Position numbers and translations under genes: made by a program. This document shows positions 33,272-44,531 of a stretch of 64,000 bases of DNA, piece by piece. The stretch comes from Timema cristinae (lineage: Eukaryota; Arthropoda; Insecta; Phasmatodea; Timematidae). Below the pieces are notes generated by a model. The model was not told the DNA's origin. It saw only the letters and a list, made by a program, of their open reading frames with translations, and did not search any database. The stretch is from positions 62,723,604 through 62,787,603 of the forward strand of contig JBCFYV010000935.1 in the NCBI GenBank assembly GCA_039000515.1, read 5' to 3'. Each line of letters begins with the position of its first letter. The first letter of the stretch is position 1.

Positions 33272-33440
33272 CATGGGTGGGCACGTGGGCTAAGGCGCAA
33301 CCCTTGTCTGGTCTAGTTTTACGGTGATGGGAAGATCGTGGGTTAGAATACTTGGCTGTCGAACGGAAGTTGGTTTGTTTCTAAATACATACTGCAGATA
33401 CATTTTCTCTAAATTATACCTTTCTCCCTATATCCCGGAT
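33272..33440 (+). mobile_element. SINE-B copy, 3' end missing
   Basis: TGGGTGGGCACGTGGGCTAA, TTACGGTGATGGGAAGATCG and ATACATTTTCTCTAAATTAT mark the head, the GATGGGAAGATC block and the body. It is truncated before the hairpin. Confidence 0.7.
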
Positions 33441-33771
33441 GGACAGTAAAACCACCGTTCACACTCACACAAGATTGCAAGTGTTGAAGGACCTGATTCG
33501 ATACTGGATCGTGTTGATGGTGATAAATATTTTATTACGTGTGCTCTGCTAACCAAGTAATAAATATTCTGCTGATAAGAACAGGTGTGTAATATTAGAC
33601 GAACTGTCTTAGGTTGAGTTAATTTGTGATCAGAGTGGTGATATATTTATCTTTAGAAAGTGCACGTAAATTATCCCAGACATAAATATATTAAAAATAA
33701 TAGTAATGAACATGCATCGAACTGCATATTGAGGCAGTTAATTTGTAATGTTAGTATGACGTATTATTAAT
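33441..33771. other. No gene recognised
   Basis: AT-rich sequence between a SINE-B copy and the next array; nothing assigned. Confidence 0.4.
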
Positions 33772-34113
33772 CATTAGTGCTATCCACAACACACATATGT
33801 ACTAATCATTAGTGCTATCCACAACACACATATGTACTAATCATTAGTGCTATCCACAACACATATGTACTCATCATTAGTGCTATCCACAACACATATG
33901 TACTCATCATTAGTGCTATCCACAACACACATATGTACTAATCATTAGTGCTATCCACAACACACATATGTACTAATCATTAGTGCTATCCACAACACAC
34001 ATATGTACTAATCATTAGTGCTATCCACAACACATATGTACTAATCATTAGTGCTATCCACAACACACATATGTACTAATCATTAGTGCTATCCACAACA
34101 CACATATGTACTA
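33772..34113. repeat. Minisatellite, 33-35-bp unit, about 10 copies, inside a SINE-B tail
   Basis: The unit is ATGTACTAATCATTAGTGCT plus ATCCACAACACACAT (35 bp), with a 33-bp variant lacking one CA. The last unit runs into TATGTACTAATCACGCTGAT, which is the SINE-B minus-strand motif TATGTACTAATTACGCTGAT. The array therefore replaces the SINE 3' end. Confidence 0.93.
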
Positions 34114-34318
34114 ATCACGCTGATGAGTTAAGAATGAATAAGGTTGAATTTAGAGGAAGTGTACCCACGTTTGAGGGTGAGGGGTGGGGGAAACCATTTT
34201 GGAAAAAAATCCCTCAGTACACCAGACAGGGATTCGAATACCAAACTTCCCGTAATATAGGTAGTCCAGTCTATTTCGAGAGTGACGCCTTAGACCATAC
34301 AGCCACCGAAGCGATTCT
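34114..34318 (-). mobile_element. SINE-B copy fused to the 35-bp array
   Basis: CACGCTGATGAGTTAAGAAT, AATAAGGTTGAATTTAGAGG, AAGTGTACCCACGTTTGAGG, the B-box remnant GGGATTCGAATACCAA and CCATACAGCCACCGAAGCG are all in SINE-B order. Its shared 3' domain is absent and the array stands in its place. Confidence 0.88.
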
Positions 34319-34937
34319 TGAAATTATGTTGTAGGCTTACCTTCTTTCCTCAAATTTGCAAAACAGACTGCCGTTTGTTTTAAGAATTGATAACATTCTC
34401 AGGCGCTTTTTATAACCCGAGTATTCACGAACCTGAGTTTTATTGTAATCCCCATTAAAAGTTACAATGTAATTATAACCGGGGCTATGAGCTATATTCA
34501 CGGATAGCCGCCACCAAATAACATAATCCGATCCTATCCGTCAATATCATCCGCTTATTAAAGTTTATTAACAATGAAATTATCCTCTTTGTGTGAAGGC
34601 GATTCTTGTAGCTTTTGATCCTGTCGGCTAACTACGATCAAATATTTATTATTTCTAATGGAAACCGTTCTGGATGAACGACAAGAAAGAAACACTTGTA
34701 TGTGTTTAGAAAGAGAGAGCGCTGTTGGCGCTTCTAATATTTCCCATATTTGATTTAAAAAAGAAACAAAAAGTGTGCAGCCACATCCCTCCCTCCTTTT
34801 CTAACGCCCGACATAATTCATAGCTGGTTCTGGCCCTGGATCTAATATTAATAGAACACATTCAGGGGAAGAGAGAGAGGGCTACAAAATACACAGAACT
34901 GAGTTCAAAACACTTTATAATGGGACAGGGGTGTGGG
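34319..34937. other. No gene recognised
   Basis: Unassigned, mostly single-copy-looking sequence; no exon signature was seen. Confidence 0.4.
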
Positions 34938-35460
34938 AGGAAATAGGAGGGGAGGTTAACGAGGAGAGGAGGTTAACGAGGAGAGGGAGGAAAAAGGAGA
35001 GGAGGTTAACGAGGAGGGGAGGACAAGGAGAGGAGAAGAAGGAGGGAGGACAAGAAGAGGAGAAACAAGGAGAGGAGAAACAAAGAGGGGATGTTAACGA
35101 GGAGAGGGAGGAACGAGGAGAGGGAGGAACGAGGAGAGGGAGGAACGAGGAGAGGGAGGAACAAGGAGAGGAGAAACAAAGAGGGGAGGTTAACGAGGAG
35201 AGGGAGGTTAACGAGGAAAGGGAGGTTAACGAGGAAAGGGAGGTTAACGAGGAGAGGGAGGTTAACGAGGAGAGGGAGGTTAACGAGGAGAGTGAGGTTA
35301 ACGAGGAGAGGGAGGAACAAGGAGAGGGAGGAACAAGGAGAGGAAGAACAAGAAGAGGAGAAACAAAAAGGGGAGGTTAACGAGGAGAGGGAGGAACAAG
35401 GAGAGGAAGAACAAGAAGAGGAGAAACAAAGAGGGGAGGTTAACGAGGAGGGAAGACAAA
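34938..35460. repeat. Purine-rich minisatellite, mixed 15-18-bp units
   Basis: Units AGGTTAACGAGGAGAGGG (18 bp) and AGGAACGAGGAGAGGG-like variants alternate in blocks, with AGGAGAAACAAAGAGGGG spacers. The plus strand is almost pure purine apart from GTTAAC. All apparent open frames (up to 168 codons) are low-complexity E/R/G or L/S/P strings caused by the repeat. Confidence 0.95.
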
Positions 35461-36027
35461 GAAAGAAAGTGGGAAAAGTAGAAGAGGTGGAACAAGCGGT
35501 GAGATAGTCCAAAAGGATGGACGAGAGATGTCACTCCAATTGAAAATGGCCGGAGTCCCCTAATGCCACAAAAATGAACATTAAACGTAGCTTTCTCATC
35601 AGTTGGCGTTCAGGAGAGGGGAATGAACAGTCGGAGTGAGGTTCCCTCCAAGCGGAGCTATAAAAACCGCAATGATATTCTGTGTGTGTGAAGGGAGGGG
35701 GGGGGGGATGGAGGAGAGGTGAGGTTTGAAAGGAGAGTTCATCACTCGCGGAATGCCTCTCACTGAATGCCGAGGCCACTATGATCCGTCACAGCGATAT
35801 CAATCTGTAAGGACCAAGGTGAACAAAAGACGAGCTACATTCCTCGCTCTATTGGTGGGCAGCTTGTGTGAAGAGAGAAAGAGAGAGAGAGAGAGAAAGA
35901 GAGAGAAAGAGAAGAGAGAGAGAAGAGAAAGAGAGAGAGAGAGAGATGAAACAGGAGAGATAGAACTTTATACCGGGTATATATCTACCCGAGTCTTGTA
36001 TGAAAACATTGCATGTGCATTTATTTT
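35461..36027. other. No secure gene; (GA)n tract at 35871-35946
   Basis: A GC-balanced stretch at 35520-35860 carries short open frames without a recognisable domain. It is followed by about 75 bp of GAGAGAAAG-type repeat. A poly(G) run lies at 35697-35708. Confidence 0.45.
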
Positions 36028-36230
36028 TACCACCGCGTTTTTACTACCCGTCCGATGGTTTTAGTGACTATTAATATTATATTTACAGGAAATGTAGCCG
36101 CATTTGCGTAGAAAAATATTTCAGTAAATCATCCTCAGTAGGCCTACATCTGACCGTGATTCAAACCCTGAACATCAGCAGTCTAGTCTAACACGAGAGT
36201 AGCGCTCCATACTGCCACCGAAGCGGGTGA
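36028..36230 (-). mobile_element. SINE-B copy
   Basis: ACCACCGCGTTTTTACTACC at the left, GCCGCATTTGCGTAGAAAAA, TCATCCTCAGTAGGCCTAC, the B-box remnant CGTGATTCAAACCCTGA, and CTGCCACCGAAGCGGG at the right. One internal deletion. Confidence 0.85.
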
Positions 36231-37578
36231 CCAAAATTATTGATGTAGGGAAGATAATTATAGAACGTAAAAATTAAGGAGTACATATAAAAAAGCTCGG
36301 AAAGAATCAGGCAATAGATGACCTTGAGAGTCTTCATCGGGTCAGTGCAGGGGAGAATGTAGTACAGGGTGGAGGGAGGAGGAGGGTGAATGTTGGAGTG
36401 CTCCCTTGGGACGCTTTGCTGGCCGCTACTGATGGTTGAGGTGTGTGTGTGGGGGGGGGGGGGGTTAAGCTCCCTCCCCCCCCCTCGGCCCATGAAACAC
36501 AGAATATCGAGAGGATGTCCCACAGGTCTAGTCCCTGAACCCCCTTCCCCTAGATTAGGTCAAGAGAAGAACGAGGGGGGGGGGGGGCGGTAATTATACT
36601 CCGGACTACACTCATGGGCCTATATATATCACCTTCCATCCACGACTGGAGGTCTGGGGTTTATATACCAACTAAACAACGTTATATTTTATATTTTTAA
36701 ATAGTGATATTTTAAGGAGGGGGTAAGGAAGGTAACTTTAGTTAAAGTAAGTATTTTTTAAGTTTTTTTATAACTAAAAGTTATTTTGGCCCAAATAAGT
36801 TAAATATTGCCTCATCGCACATTACGGCTTTTAACCGGTATATTTCGAAAACCTTAATTTCCGTGAGATAAGTTGAATTCAAGTTTTTAGTAAGTAAGGC
36901 GTAAATTGAAACACGGCTTACTTGTGTTATCACGTTCACAATTTTTTTTATTGGTCGATTACAAAATTTTATTTAGTAACAATGACCAAATATGTTAATT
37001 TCTTAGTTGAGGATCTTCCAAACGGACGTAATTGGTTTTGCTTACTTTTTTTGGGTTTGGCCAAGTTGAAAACCGTTTATGTTTATATATATTTGCAAAT
37101 ATATATATATATATCACATCAGTATTTATTAGTTTGTAATAGAAGCGTAAAATAATTTTAAAAATCGTTTAAGTACATATATGAAACGTCTATATATAAT
37201 TATATATTCAACATTATATGTTAAAAGGAAGGGCTCGAACTTAAACATAAAAATAAAAATAAAAATAGTTCACATGACCCGATCAGATAAAAAATAAAAA
37301 TGTAAATGGTATATCTGGCACTTAAATACTACGAAATTACTACACCTAAGAAACAATCAAAATAACTCTTAAAAATATTGATTCTTCATATAAAGAAAGC
37401 TCCCCGTGATAAAATGAAAGGCTCGGAATTATCTACTTAAAGAAAGTTCACTTGACACGATTGTATAAAAAATATAGCTATCCCTAGCTCTTCTATAGTC
37501 AACATATTACCAAATTAATATTAATAGGAGTAAAATCTCATTTTAAAAACGTTTAAATACATATATGAAATGTTTATA

Positions 37579-37632
<54 letters not shown>

Positions 37633-38236
37633 CCTAATTTATTTTTAATAGGAGTAAAAACAAATCAAAAAGATAGTAAAATAAACAGATAAGTAAAACC
37701 TTTCAAAATCTCTTTGGTAATAAATCTCAAAGCTGTCGGCTATTTTAAAACTATCAACCTTTTGGTTAAAACCAAACAAAGACAGACTAGAATTAATTGT
37801 ACTTATACTCTAGAATCAATGTAGAGTGCATTGAAACTGAAACCAATAAAATAAATGAAATTTATACAAATAATAATTTTTTTTTCGCGTTATGATTTTT
37901 AACGAGTTGGGCTATTGTAGAAAAATATGTATTACTGATACATTCTCTCCACTATCCAAGTAATCATTTTAATATTTAACGCAGGTAAAAATTTTCTACA
38001 TGGTTGCTTGGAAAAAAAAAAAATGTAGACCAGGATGTTCCAATGGATAACGGAAGGTAAGTCAGACTTAAAGAATAAAATAAAACTTAATATTCATATA
38101 TTAATTAAGGCCTAGATCCTATTTTATTTCCCTCTTTATTTCTTTAGCATTGCATTTTGAACATCATCGTTACTAACGAATTAATCTAAGGTGTAAGGCT
38201 AAGGGCGGATTTAGGTGAAAGGCTCACTGGCTCCTC

Positions 38237-38304
<68 letters not shown>

Positions 38305-39206
38305 GGGAGAGAGAGAGAGGAGAGCACTCGCCAGAAATCAATATTTTTCTTGGCATCATCGCTAGTGGAAGTACAGAGACCCAGCTGCTATAATATATGT
38401 TAATATAAATACTAGGATGCTATACATTTTTAGCTCTCATGTTATTATGAATGTTCATTTCCAGGCGGGACCCTAGGGATTGTATACAATAATGGAATCC
38501 ATGCATGTATCAAGCCAACCGAGCCATCGTGGCTGGGCAATGCTAGCTACCCGTATTACCGCAGAGCTGCGCTAGAGTGGACGTGGACTAGTTTACTGGG
38601 TAGGGTGGGAGATAGCCTTAAGGCGATTACAAACCAAGTATTTTTCAAAAGGTTTTTCTCGTAGTTCCCTCATTCTACCCTTCATGTACCGGGGAAAGGG
38701 TGTAGTTTTAATTCAAATAGAGCGGGGTGTATGCTCGTAAGGGGTGTGAGTAAGTAGTAGGAATGTGAGAAAAGATAGAGAAATTATGGATAAAGATGAT
38801 GAATAATGCGTAACTGTGTGAGTTTAAGTATAAGTCTAGTATTTTATAAAATACAAATATATTAATTTTCTTTAAATATTGTTTTCATTACTATTATTGT
38901 TATTATATTTAGGTATTAATATTATTTAGTAAAAGTGGCAGTTACAGGTTACATGACATGATATATAAATACGTGAAATTAGATCTAGTAGTTTTTAAAA
39001 CTGTCAGATAAAATTTTTATTGAAAAGGAATAGGATTTAAAGATTTTTTTTGTAATGAGCTACACTGCTAAAATAGACCAAATTTTTTTTATATAATATA
39101 GCATAAATAATAGTCACATAATATATTTTTAGAAAACTAGCCAATTAAAATTAAAAGTATGTATACAGATAATTTTATTCATGATATATGGATGGCTATT
39201 TTGTTT
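36231..39206. other. Long AT-rich stretch, no gene; simple repeats
   Basis: Contains poly(G) runs near 36450 and 36578, a long (TA)n at 37577-37630, and a diverged direct repeat about 390 bp apart (TACATATATGAAACGTCTAT near 37175 and TACATATATGAAATGTTTAT near 37560). At 38236-38320 (CT)n, (TA)n and (GA)n follow each other and form a foldable palindrome. No exon-like segment was recognised. Confidence 0.5.
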
Positions 39207-39456
39207 TAACACCGCGTCCTACTACCCGTTCGGGCTATATGTATATATACTAACTACGCTAAAGGTTTTAGGGATGAAGAAGGATATATTCATAGGAAGC
39301 GTGCCCGCATTTGCGTGGAACTAAAGCTAAAAACCTTTTCGGAATAACCAACCTCAGTGCACCCAATCGAGATTCGAACCTCGATCTCTACATCATTGAC
39401 ATTTCAATATACTGCGATAGTAGCGCCTTAAGCCATGCAGCCACTGAAGGGGTTAA
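39207..39456 (-). mobile_element. SINE-B copy, full length
   Basis: The plus strand begins TTTTAACACCGCGTCCTACT with ACCCGTTCGGGC (hairpin nearly intact). The body has GTGCCCGCATTTGCGTGGAA, the B box is GAGATTCGAACCTCGA, and the head end is CATGCAGCCACTGAAGGGG. Confidence 0.9.
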
Positions 39457-39846
39457 GGATAGTTATTAAAGAGGACACTAATTGTCTTTAATTTTGAAAT
39501 AATAAGGAAATAAGTGTATAATTGAAAGTTAAAATTTTAGTTGTAAAACAATGACTGGAAAAAAATTATTGAAGAAAATATTGTAAAGAAAAGAGTAGAC
39601 TACTATAGAAGAAATCAAGAGCTATAAAAGTATAATTTAAATAAAATATAAAAGTGATTATTTAAAAAATAATATTTTATTTCACACTAACCCTGTTAAT
39701 TTGTATGATGAAGTTACATGGGGAATAAAAAGTGGATTAGATCATTCCTTATCTGTTATCTCCTTGGGGTGATTAGGAAGAATGGATCGACATGTCTTGA
39801 CGTCACAGTGTCATCCTAAAGATACATCCAGTTCATTATTAAATTT

Positions 39847-40045
39847 GTCAAACCCTTCCTTCACCTCTGACAAGACATCTTGTGAATGTGGGGAATGTCA
39901 GGCCTCCACCGTGGTTCGGATTACACGTTAAACTGTAGGTCCTCCATTTCATCTCACAATCACCATATCCATTACACATTAGCGTAAGTGCGTATAACCC
40001 AAACGGGTAGTAAGACGCGGTGCTAATAGTAATAAATAATAATAT
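39847..40045 (+). mobile_element. SINE-A copy, 5' truncated
   Basis: It begins at GTCAAACCCTTCCTTCACCT, so the tRNA-like head is missing. It continues through CCTCCACCGTGGTTCGGATT to the shared 3' end AACCCAAACGGGTAGTAAGA and a (TAA)n-like tail. 5' truncation fits incomplete reverse transcription. Confidence 0.9.
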
Positions 40046-40374
40046 TTATTATTATTTAATTTCCTATGAACATTTGATTGTTTCTGCAAATGGTGGCTTT
40101 AATGTATTATTTTGTAAATAGCCACACACGTGTAAATAATTGTCAAAGAGACAAACGAATATATTTATAGATTAGTAGTAATACAATAAGTAAATAACAG
40201 ATAGGTGTTGTTCATAAAACTGGAAAAGTAAATGAAATACGAGACAGAGCTATGGTTATAAAATGGTATATAAATCAAATGTAACTGTGCAAAGAGCGAT
40301 AACCAAATACTCACCAGGAGAAAAAGCAGTGCAATCAGCGATAAAAAAAATATATATGCGTGCCAAAAAAAAAT

Positions 40375-40735
40375 TTTGGATGTTTATCTCTGATAGGGAA
40401 GTCGGGGTTTGAATCCTAGCAGGGTGTAATTAGTGTAGTTTAACCTAAATGGTTTCCAGCAAGTTTTTCTTCGCCGCTTTGGGTAGAGATTAGGTAGATA
40501 GAATTTTTCGGAGGAAATGTTACCACAATTGGGTTGTGGCAGAGTAGGAAAACAAATTTAAGTAAAAACCATCATCAGTTGTCCTTACCGGGATTTGAAT
40601 CTTGATCTCCCTATCACCGACAATCCAGTACAACCCAAGAGTTACGCGTTGGGGCATGCGGCCACCGACGGGAGTTTCTCAATCTCCCTGCCTACAAATT
40701 TGGTTACATTTCCTATAAAATATACCTTCATCTCC
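40375..40735. mobile_element. Two SINE-B copies, one nested in the other
   Basis: A plus-strand SINE-B (40375-40470: GGGAAGTCGGGGTTTGAATC, CCTAAATGGTTTCCAG) is interrupted by a minus-strand SINE-B (about 40475-40672: B-box remnant CGGGATTTGAATCTTGA, head GGCATGCGGCCACCGACGGG). It resumes at 40675-40735 (CTCCCTGCCTACAAATTTGG). Confidence 0.7.
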
Positions 40736-40799
40736 ATAGTAAAAGTGAAAATAAAATTAAGATAGACACCCACTACCCCCCATATTTATTCTTTATCTT

Positions 40800-41640
40800 G
40801 ACAGCTCGGAGAGAAAGTATTGTGATAGTAAAAAAAAATCGAACTCGAGACTTTGTTAAATGTCAACGTTTCATGACCTCCTGAAACAAAACCGTTTTCT
40901 GTCTGTACCTCGGGATAAAGTAGAAACTATTTTACCAATTGGGCTAAAACTTTGTATTTGAGGTTTTCCTAAAGTCCCCCCGGAGGATTTTTGGAATTGG
41001 ATATATATATAACCATAAAATTAAGGGTACTAAAGGGCAAAGAAGAAAGACAAAATAGATTTGATCAAAATTCGCTCAAACGACCTTGATTAATTATTTT
41101 TATCTGGACATTTTTTTATCATAATAAACAAGATGGCAATTCTCATTTTCTCCTAAAAAATTACTTTTAGGGCACTTTACATATGGGATATTTTCCAATT
41201 TTCATAATTTCTCCGCCACTATCTGAGAAACAAAATAACATATCATTGTAAAGTTATAGTAATATTTAAGATTTTTAAAAAAGATAAAATTATGTATTTG
41301 AAATATATTTTTATAAAACTAATAATTTCTAAGATATAAGCAAATATATATACACTTTTTAATTACGGTCTTTGAAAATTAATTTGATTCTTATGTTCTT
41401 TGGTGGACAGAGATGTTTCGTTTTTCTCAATTTTTCTGTAACAATGTTCCTTGTTCCTAATGCCATGGAGTAAGTAAGTAACAATGTATATTATTTCATT
41501 AAATGATCTTTGGTGTAGTGTTTCTACAACAATATAAACCTATTATTTCTTTTCGCAAACCTCACGGAGTTTTTAGTAAATGTCTCTATTTTTAAGACAA
41601 AAGCGGAAGAAAGTCATTGCGGTGTGTAATACTATATATT
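40800..41640 (+). repeat. Dispersed repeat family H, copy 1
   Basis: It begins GAGAGAAAGTATTGTGATAG, then AACGTTTCATGACC, TTTCTGTCTGTACCTCGGG, GGGCTAAAACTTTGTATTTG and TTTTTGGAATTGGATATATA. The same block order recurs at 61530-63680. No intact coding frame was seen. The type of element is unknown. Confidence 0.7.
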
Positions 41641-42087
41641 CTGTAAATAGCCTACACAAACTTAGCAACAAACAAAACCTGGATTTAAGCCACGAAGTAG
41701 TTATCCTCGGGTGAAATCACGTTGAAACAAATCAAATTAATAGTATTTAAAACAAGACGAGATGTTTTGCAGAAAGAATCCTTTACACGAAGGAGACTTC
41801 CTAACGTCTGATACCGTTGCTTGAAGGAAACCGTGACTATCCATACATTAATAACATATTCGTGGGAACGGAATGGTTTCATATTCATGCGTCAGTCTCC
41901 CGGAATTCAATCCGGGACTTAGCACGTCACCTCCTTTATAAATAACCTCTTCCTGCCTCCCCTCTTCCCCCCTGACTGGGAAGAGATCAAGGTCGTTGGG
42001 TCGTTCACGGCAATGTAGATAGTATCTGCACCGTTTCAGGGGTAGTTAAGATTTAAGGTGGGTATGTAGGGAACGCGAAAAAAGAGC
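41641..42087. other. No gene recognised; possible tRNA-like remnant
   Basis: At about 41890-41920 GGAATTCAATCCGGGACTTA resembles a minus-strand B box. Otherwise unassigned. Confidence 0.35.
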
Positions 42088-42410
42088 AGTGTTTTTACAG
42101 TATTTACACAAAAACTTTTTTTGGGGCAAAATAAATCTAATATTGATATAGTAGAGATAAGAGTTTAATTTTATTCCCAGGGTGATATCAACAGTTGTTG
42201 AATATAAGTCAGGGGTGTCCTGTAATTTAATGACAACTATTTCTCTTCATTTAAAATGTTTCTCATATAATTTCGCTACGCTCATGAGATATATTCAACA
42301 ACTGTTGATATCACCATGTCAAGAAAATTAAACTATGTTTCTACTGGAGCAATATTTTATTTATTTTGGTCAACAAAATGTTTTGCTACAAAAACTGCAA
42401 AAAACACTTC
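42088..42410. mobile_element. Foldback MITE family G, complete
   Basis: The left arm (GCAGTGTTTTTACAGTATTT ... GTGATATCAACAGTTGTTGA) recurs inverted at the right (TCAACAACTGTTGATATCAC ... ACAAAAACTGCAAAAAACAC). The arms are about 120 bp and diverged, and the spacer about 80 bp. A solo arm lies at 30780-30910. Confidence 0.72.
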
Positions 42411-43218
42411 CCTTTTCTCTTGTCACCTTAATGTGACAATGCTTACAGAAAATGGGATAGGTTTTAAAACTTTGAAAATGTAAATACAGTATGACTCGAA
42501 TGGAATAAACTTTTTTTGACAGTTTTAAATTTTTTTCAAATAATGTTCATAATTATATTAATTATATCGTGTGGTTCTCAACTGATACTTTTGATAGTTA
42601 ATATACTTATTAAATAACACTAATTATATAGTAAAATAATATCAATGTGGATCAAAAAGTAATTTTTTTTCTTAAATGTTTCTCCACTAAAATTTGACTA
42701 TAGTAAGCTAATTAGTCATTAAAACCAGTGATAATAATTAATGAAATAATATTAAATATCACTGGTGTTTTTTTCCAGTGATAGTTCACCTTAATGGGAC
42801 TGTACCAGTAAAATATATTCCTCTCATTAAATATAAATTTTTCCCCTTACGCCAATACATATACGTTATTGTGTGAGTTTGAAGGGTTAGAGGGGGCGCT
42901 GATCACATTTATAGCTAAGCCGGAACGAGAGGGTAGGGGGAGGGATGCGATTTATTAATACAGACAGGTCAAGCCTAACTTTCCCTGTTAACAACCAATG
43001 ATCCGTCACTGTCATATATAAATGTTAACATTGTATCCAAACAATTGAATGTGTTGTTTTATTTTTGTTTCCTCGAATGATGTAAAAGATACACTATTTA
43101 ACAAATATAGCTCACACTATTTATACAATGCATAGTTTAAAAATAGCTTGCAATAAAACCATAATTAAATATGTCAATAAGAAAGTATTTATACAACAAA
43201 AATATTACTAAAGCTTTA
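42411..43218. other. AT-rich DNA, no gene recognised
   Basis: Nothing assigned. A more GC-rich patch at 42840-42990 shows no exon features. Confidence 0.4.
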
Positions 43219-43229
43219 CTGAATGATAA

Positions 43230-43230
<1 letters not shown>

Positions 43231-43263
<33 letters not shown>

Positions 43264-43534
43264 GCACCGCGTCTTACTACCCGTTCGGGTTATACGCACT
43301 TACTCTAATGTGTAATGGTAGGGTGATTGTGAGATGAAATGAAGGACCTACAGTTTAACGTGGAATCCGAACCACGGTGGAGGCCTGGCATTCCCCACAT
43401 TCACAAGATGTCTTGACAGAGGTGAATGAAGGGTTTGGCAATCAGATAAATCTTTGCCGGGACCGAGGATTGAGGATTGAACCCGGCCGCCAGCATAGAA
43501 GTCTGACACCTTACCCCTATACCACCAGGTCACC
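43231..43534 (-). mobile_element. SINE-A copy with perfect 12-bp target-site duplication
   Basis: The plus strand begins with (ATT)n, then AGCACCGCGTCTTACTACCC with ACCCGTTCGGGT intact, and ends CCACCAGGTCACC. CTGAATGATAAA occurs at 43219-43230 and 43535-43546. A short duplication (GAGGATTGAGGATTGA) lies inside the B-box region. Confidence 0.97.
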
Positions 43535-43954
43535 CTGAATGATAAACATTCCCTGTTGTATGTTGGACACCCTTGAGACTTTGCAAGTGTTTACTAAAAT
43601 CTACATATGATATTGACCAATGTGTGATATTTATTCTAAAAAAAAGTGTTATCTTATAAAACAAAGAATACAGTAAAAATGTATGCTCTAGCTTTGTGTA
43701 TAAAACTTAAATAGGCCTATATCTAGATACCAAATATTCGGCAAAAGGACGGAATAGCATTTGCCATCTACAATCTGTTCAGAGCAAAATCAAAGTTCAA
43801 TGTTTAAAAAAAAAAAAATTTACTCATATTAAATGTATAGCTTATATCACAACAACAAATTTGTAATTATATATTTAAATGGCGTTTTAACCACTCGAAC
43901 TCAAATACCCTATTTCAAATTCGAGTTTAAAAAAAAACCTTTTGTTTCCATAGC
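43535..43954. other. No gene recognised
   Basis: AT-rich DNA between two SINE copies; nothing assigned. Confidence 0.4.
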
Positions 43955-44214
43955 ATCTCATTAACCATTCGGGCTATATGCGCGCGCGCACACACACACA
44001 CACACACAAATTACGCTAATGTTGTAGGAATGGGTGAAAACAGTTTTAGAGGAAATGTACCAGAATTTTGATGGAATAACAGTAGGAAATAATTTAGAAA
44101 AAACTAAACCCCTTCAGTACAGTCAACTGGGATTCGAACCCCAATCTACGCCTCACCGACAGTCCAATATTTTGCGAGAGCGATATCTTAGACTATTTGA
44201 CCAACATAGTGGTT
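43955..44214 (-). mobile_element. SINE-B copy with (AC)n expansion
   Basis: TTAACCATTCGGGCTATATG is followed by GCGCGCGC and about eleven AC units where other copies have only a few bases. Then come AATTACGCTAATGTTGTAGG, the B-box remnant GGGATTCGAACCCCAA and TTTGACCAACATAGTGG. Confidence 0.85.
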
Positions 44215-44499
44215 AATATATTTAAAAAAAACTTCATTTAGATAAAATCCTTGGTGAGAACGGAACCAGTTTTTACTATTTTTGATTGTTTCAGTAAAAG
44301 AAATAAATGTAATTTACTACAAACTGGGTCATTAGCCCCTTGGAACACCCTTATACTTACAACGAGGCCATTAAAATTATTCCTGAGCTTAGGATTATTA
44401 CTATTTATTTATTCCCGCGAGATAAGGATGTCAATTTAAAACATTTACAAATTATCGGAGCATAAAGATTCCCTCTCTTCTAAAAACAAATATTACCTG

Positions 44500-44531
<32 letters not shown>

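Noticed and set aside
34931..35534. Open frames up to 168 codons
   Set aside because: Low-complexity strings from a purine-rich minisatellite, open on both strands.
35726..35870. Possible exon (open segment with TECRGHYDPSQRYQS and a GTAAGG donor-like site)
   Set aside because: No acceptor, no recognised domain, and it leads directly into a GA-rich tract.
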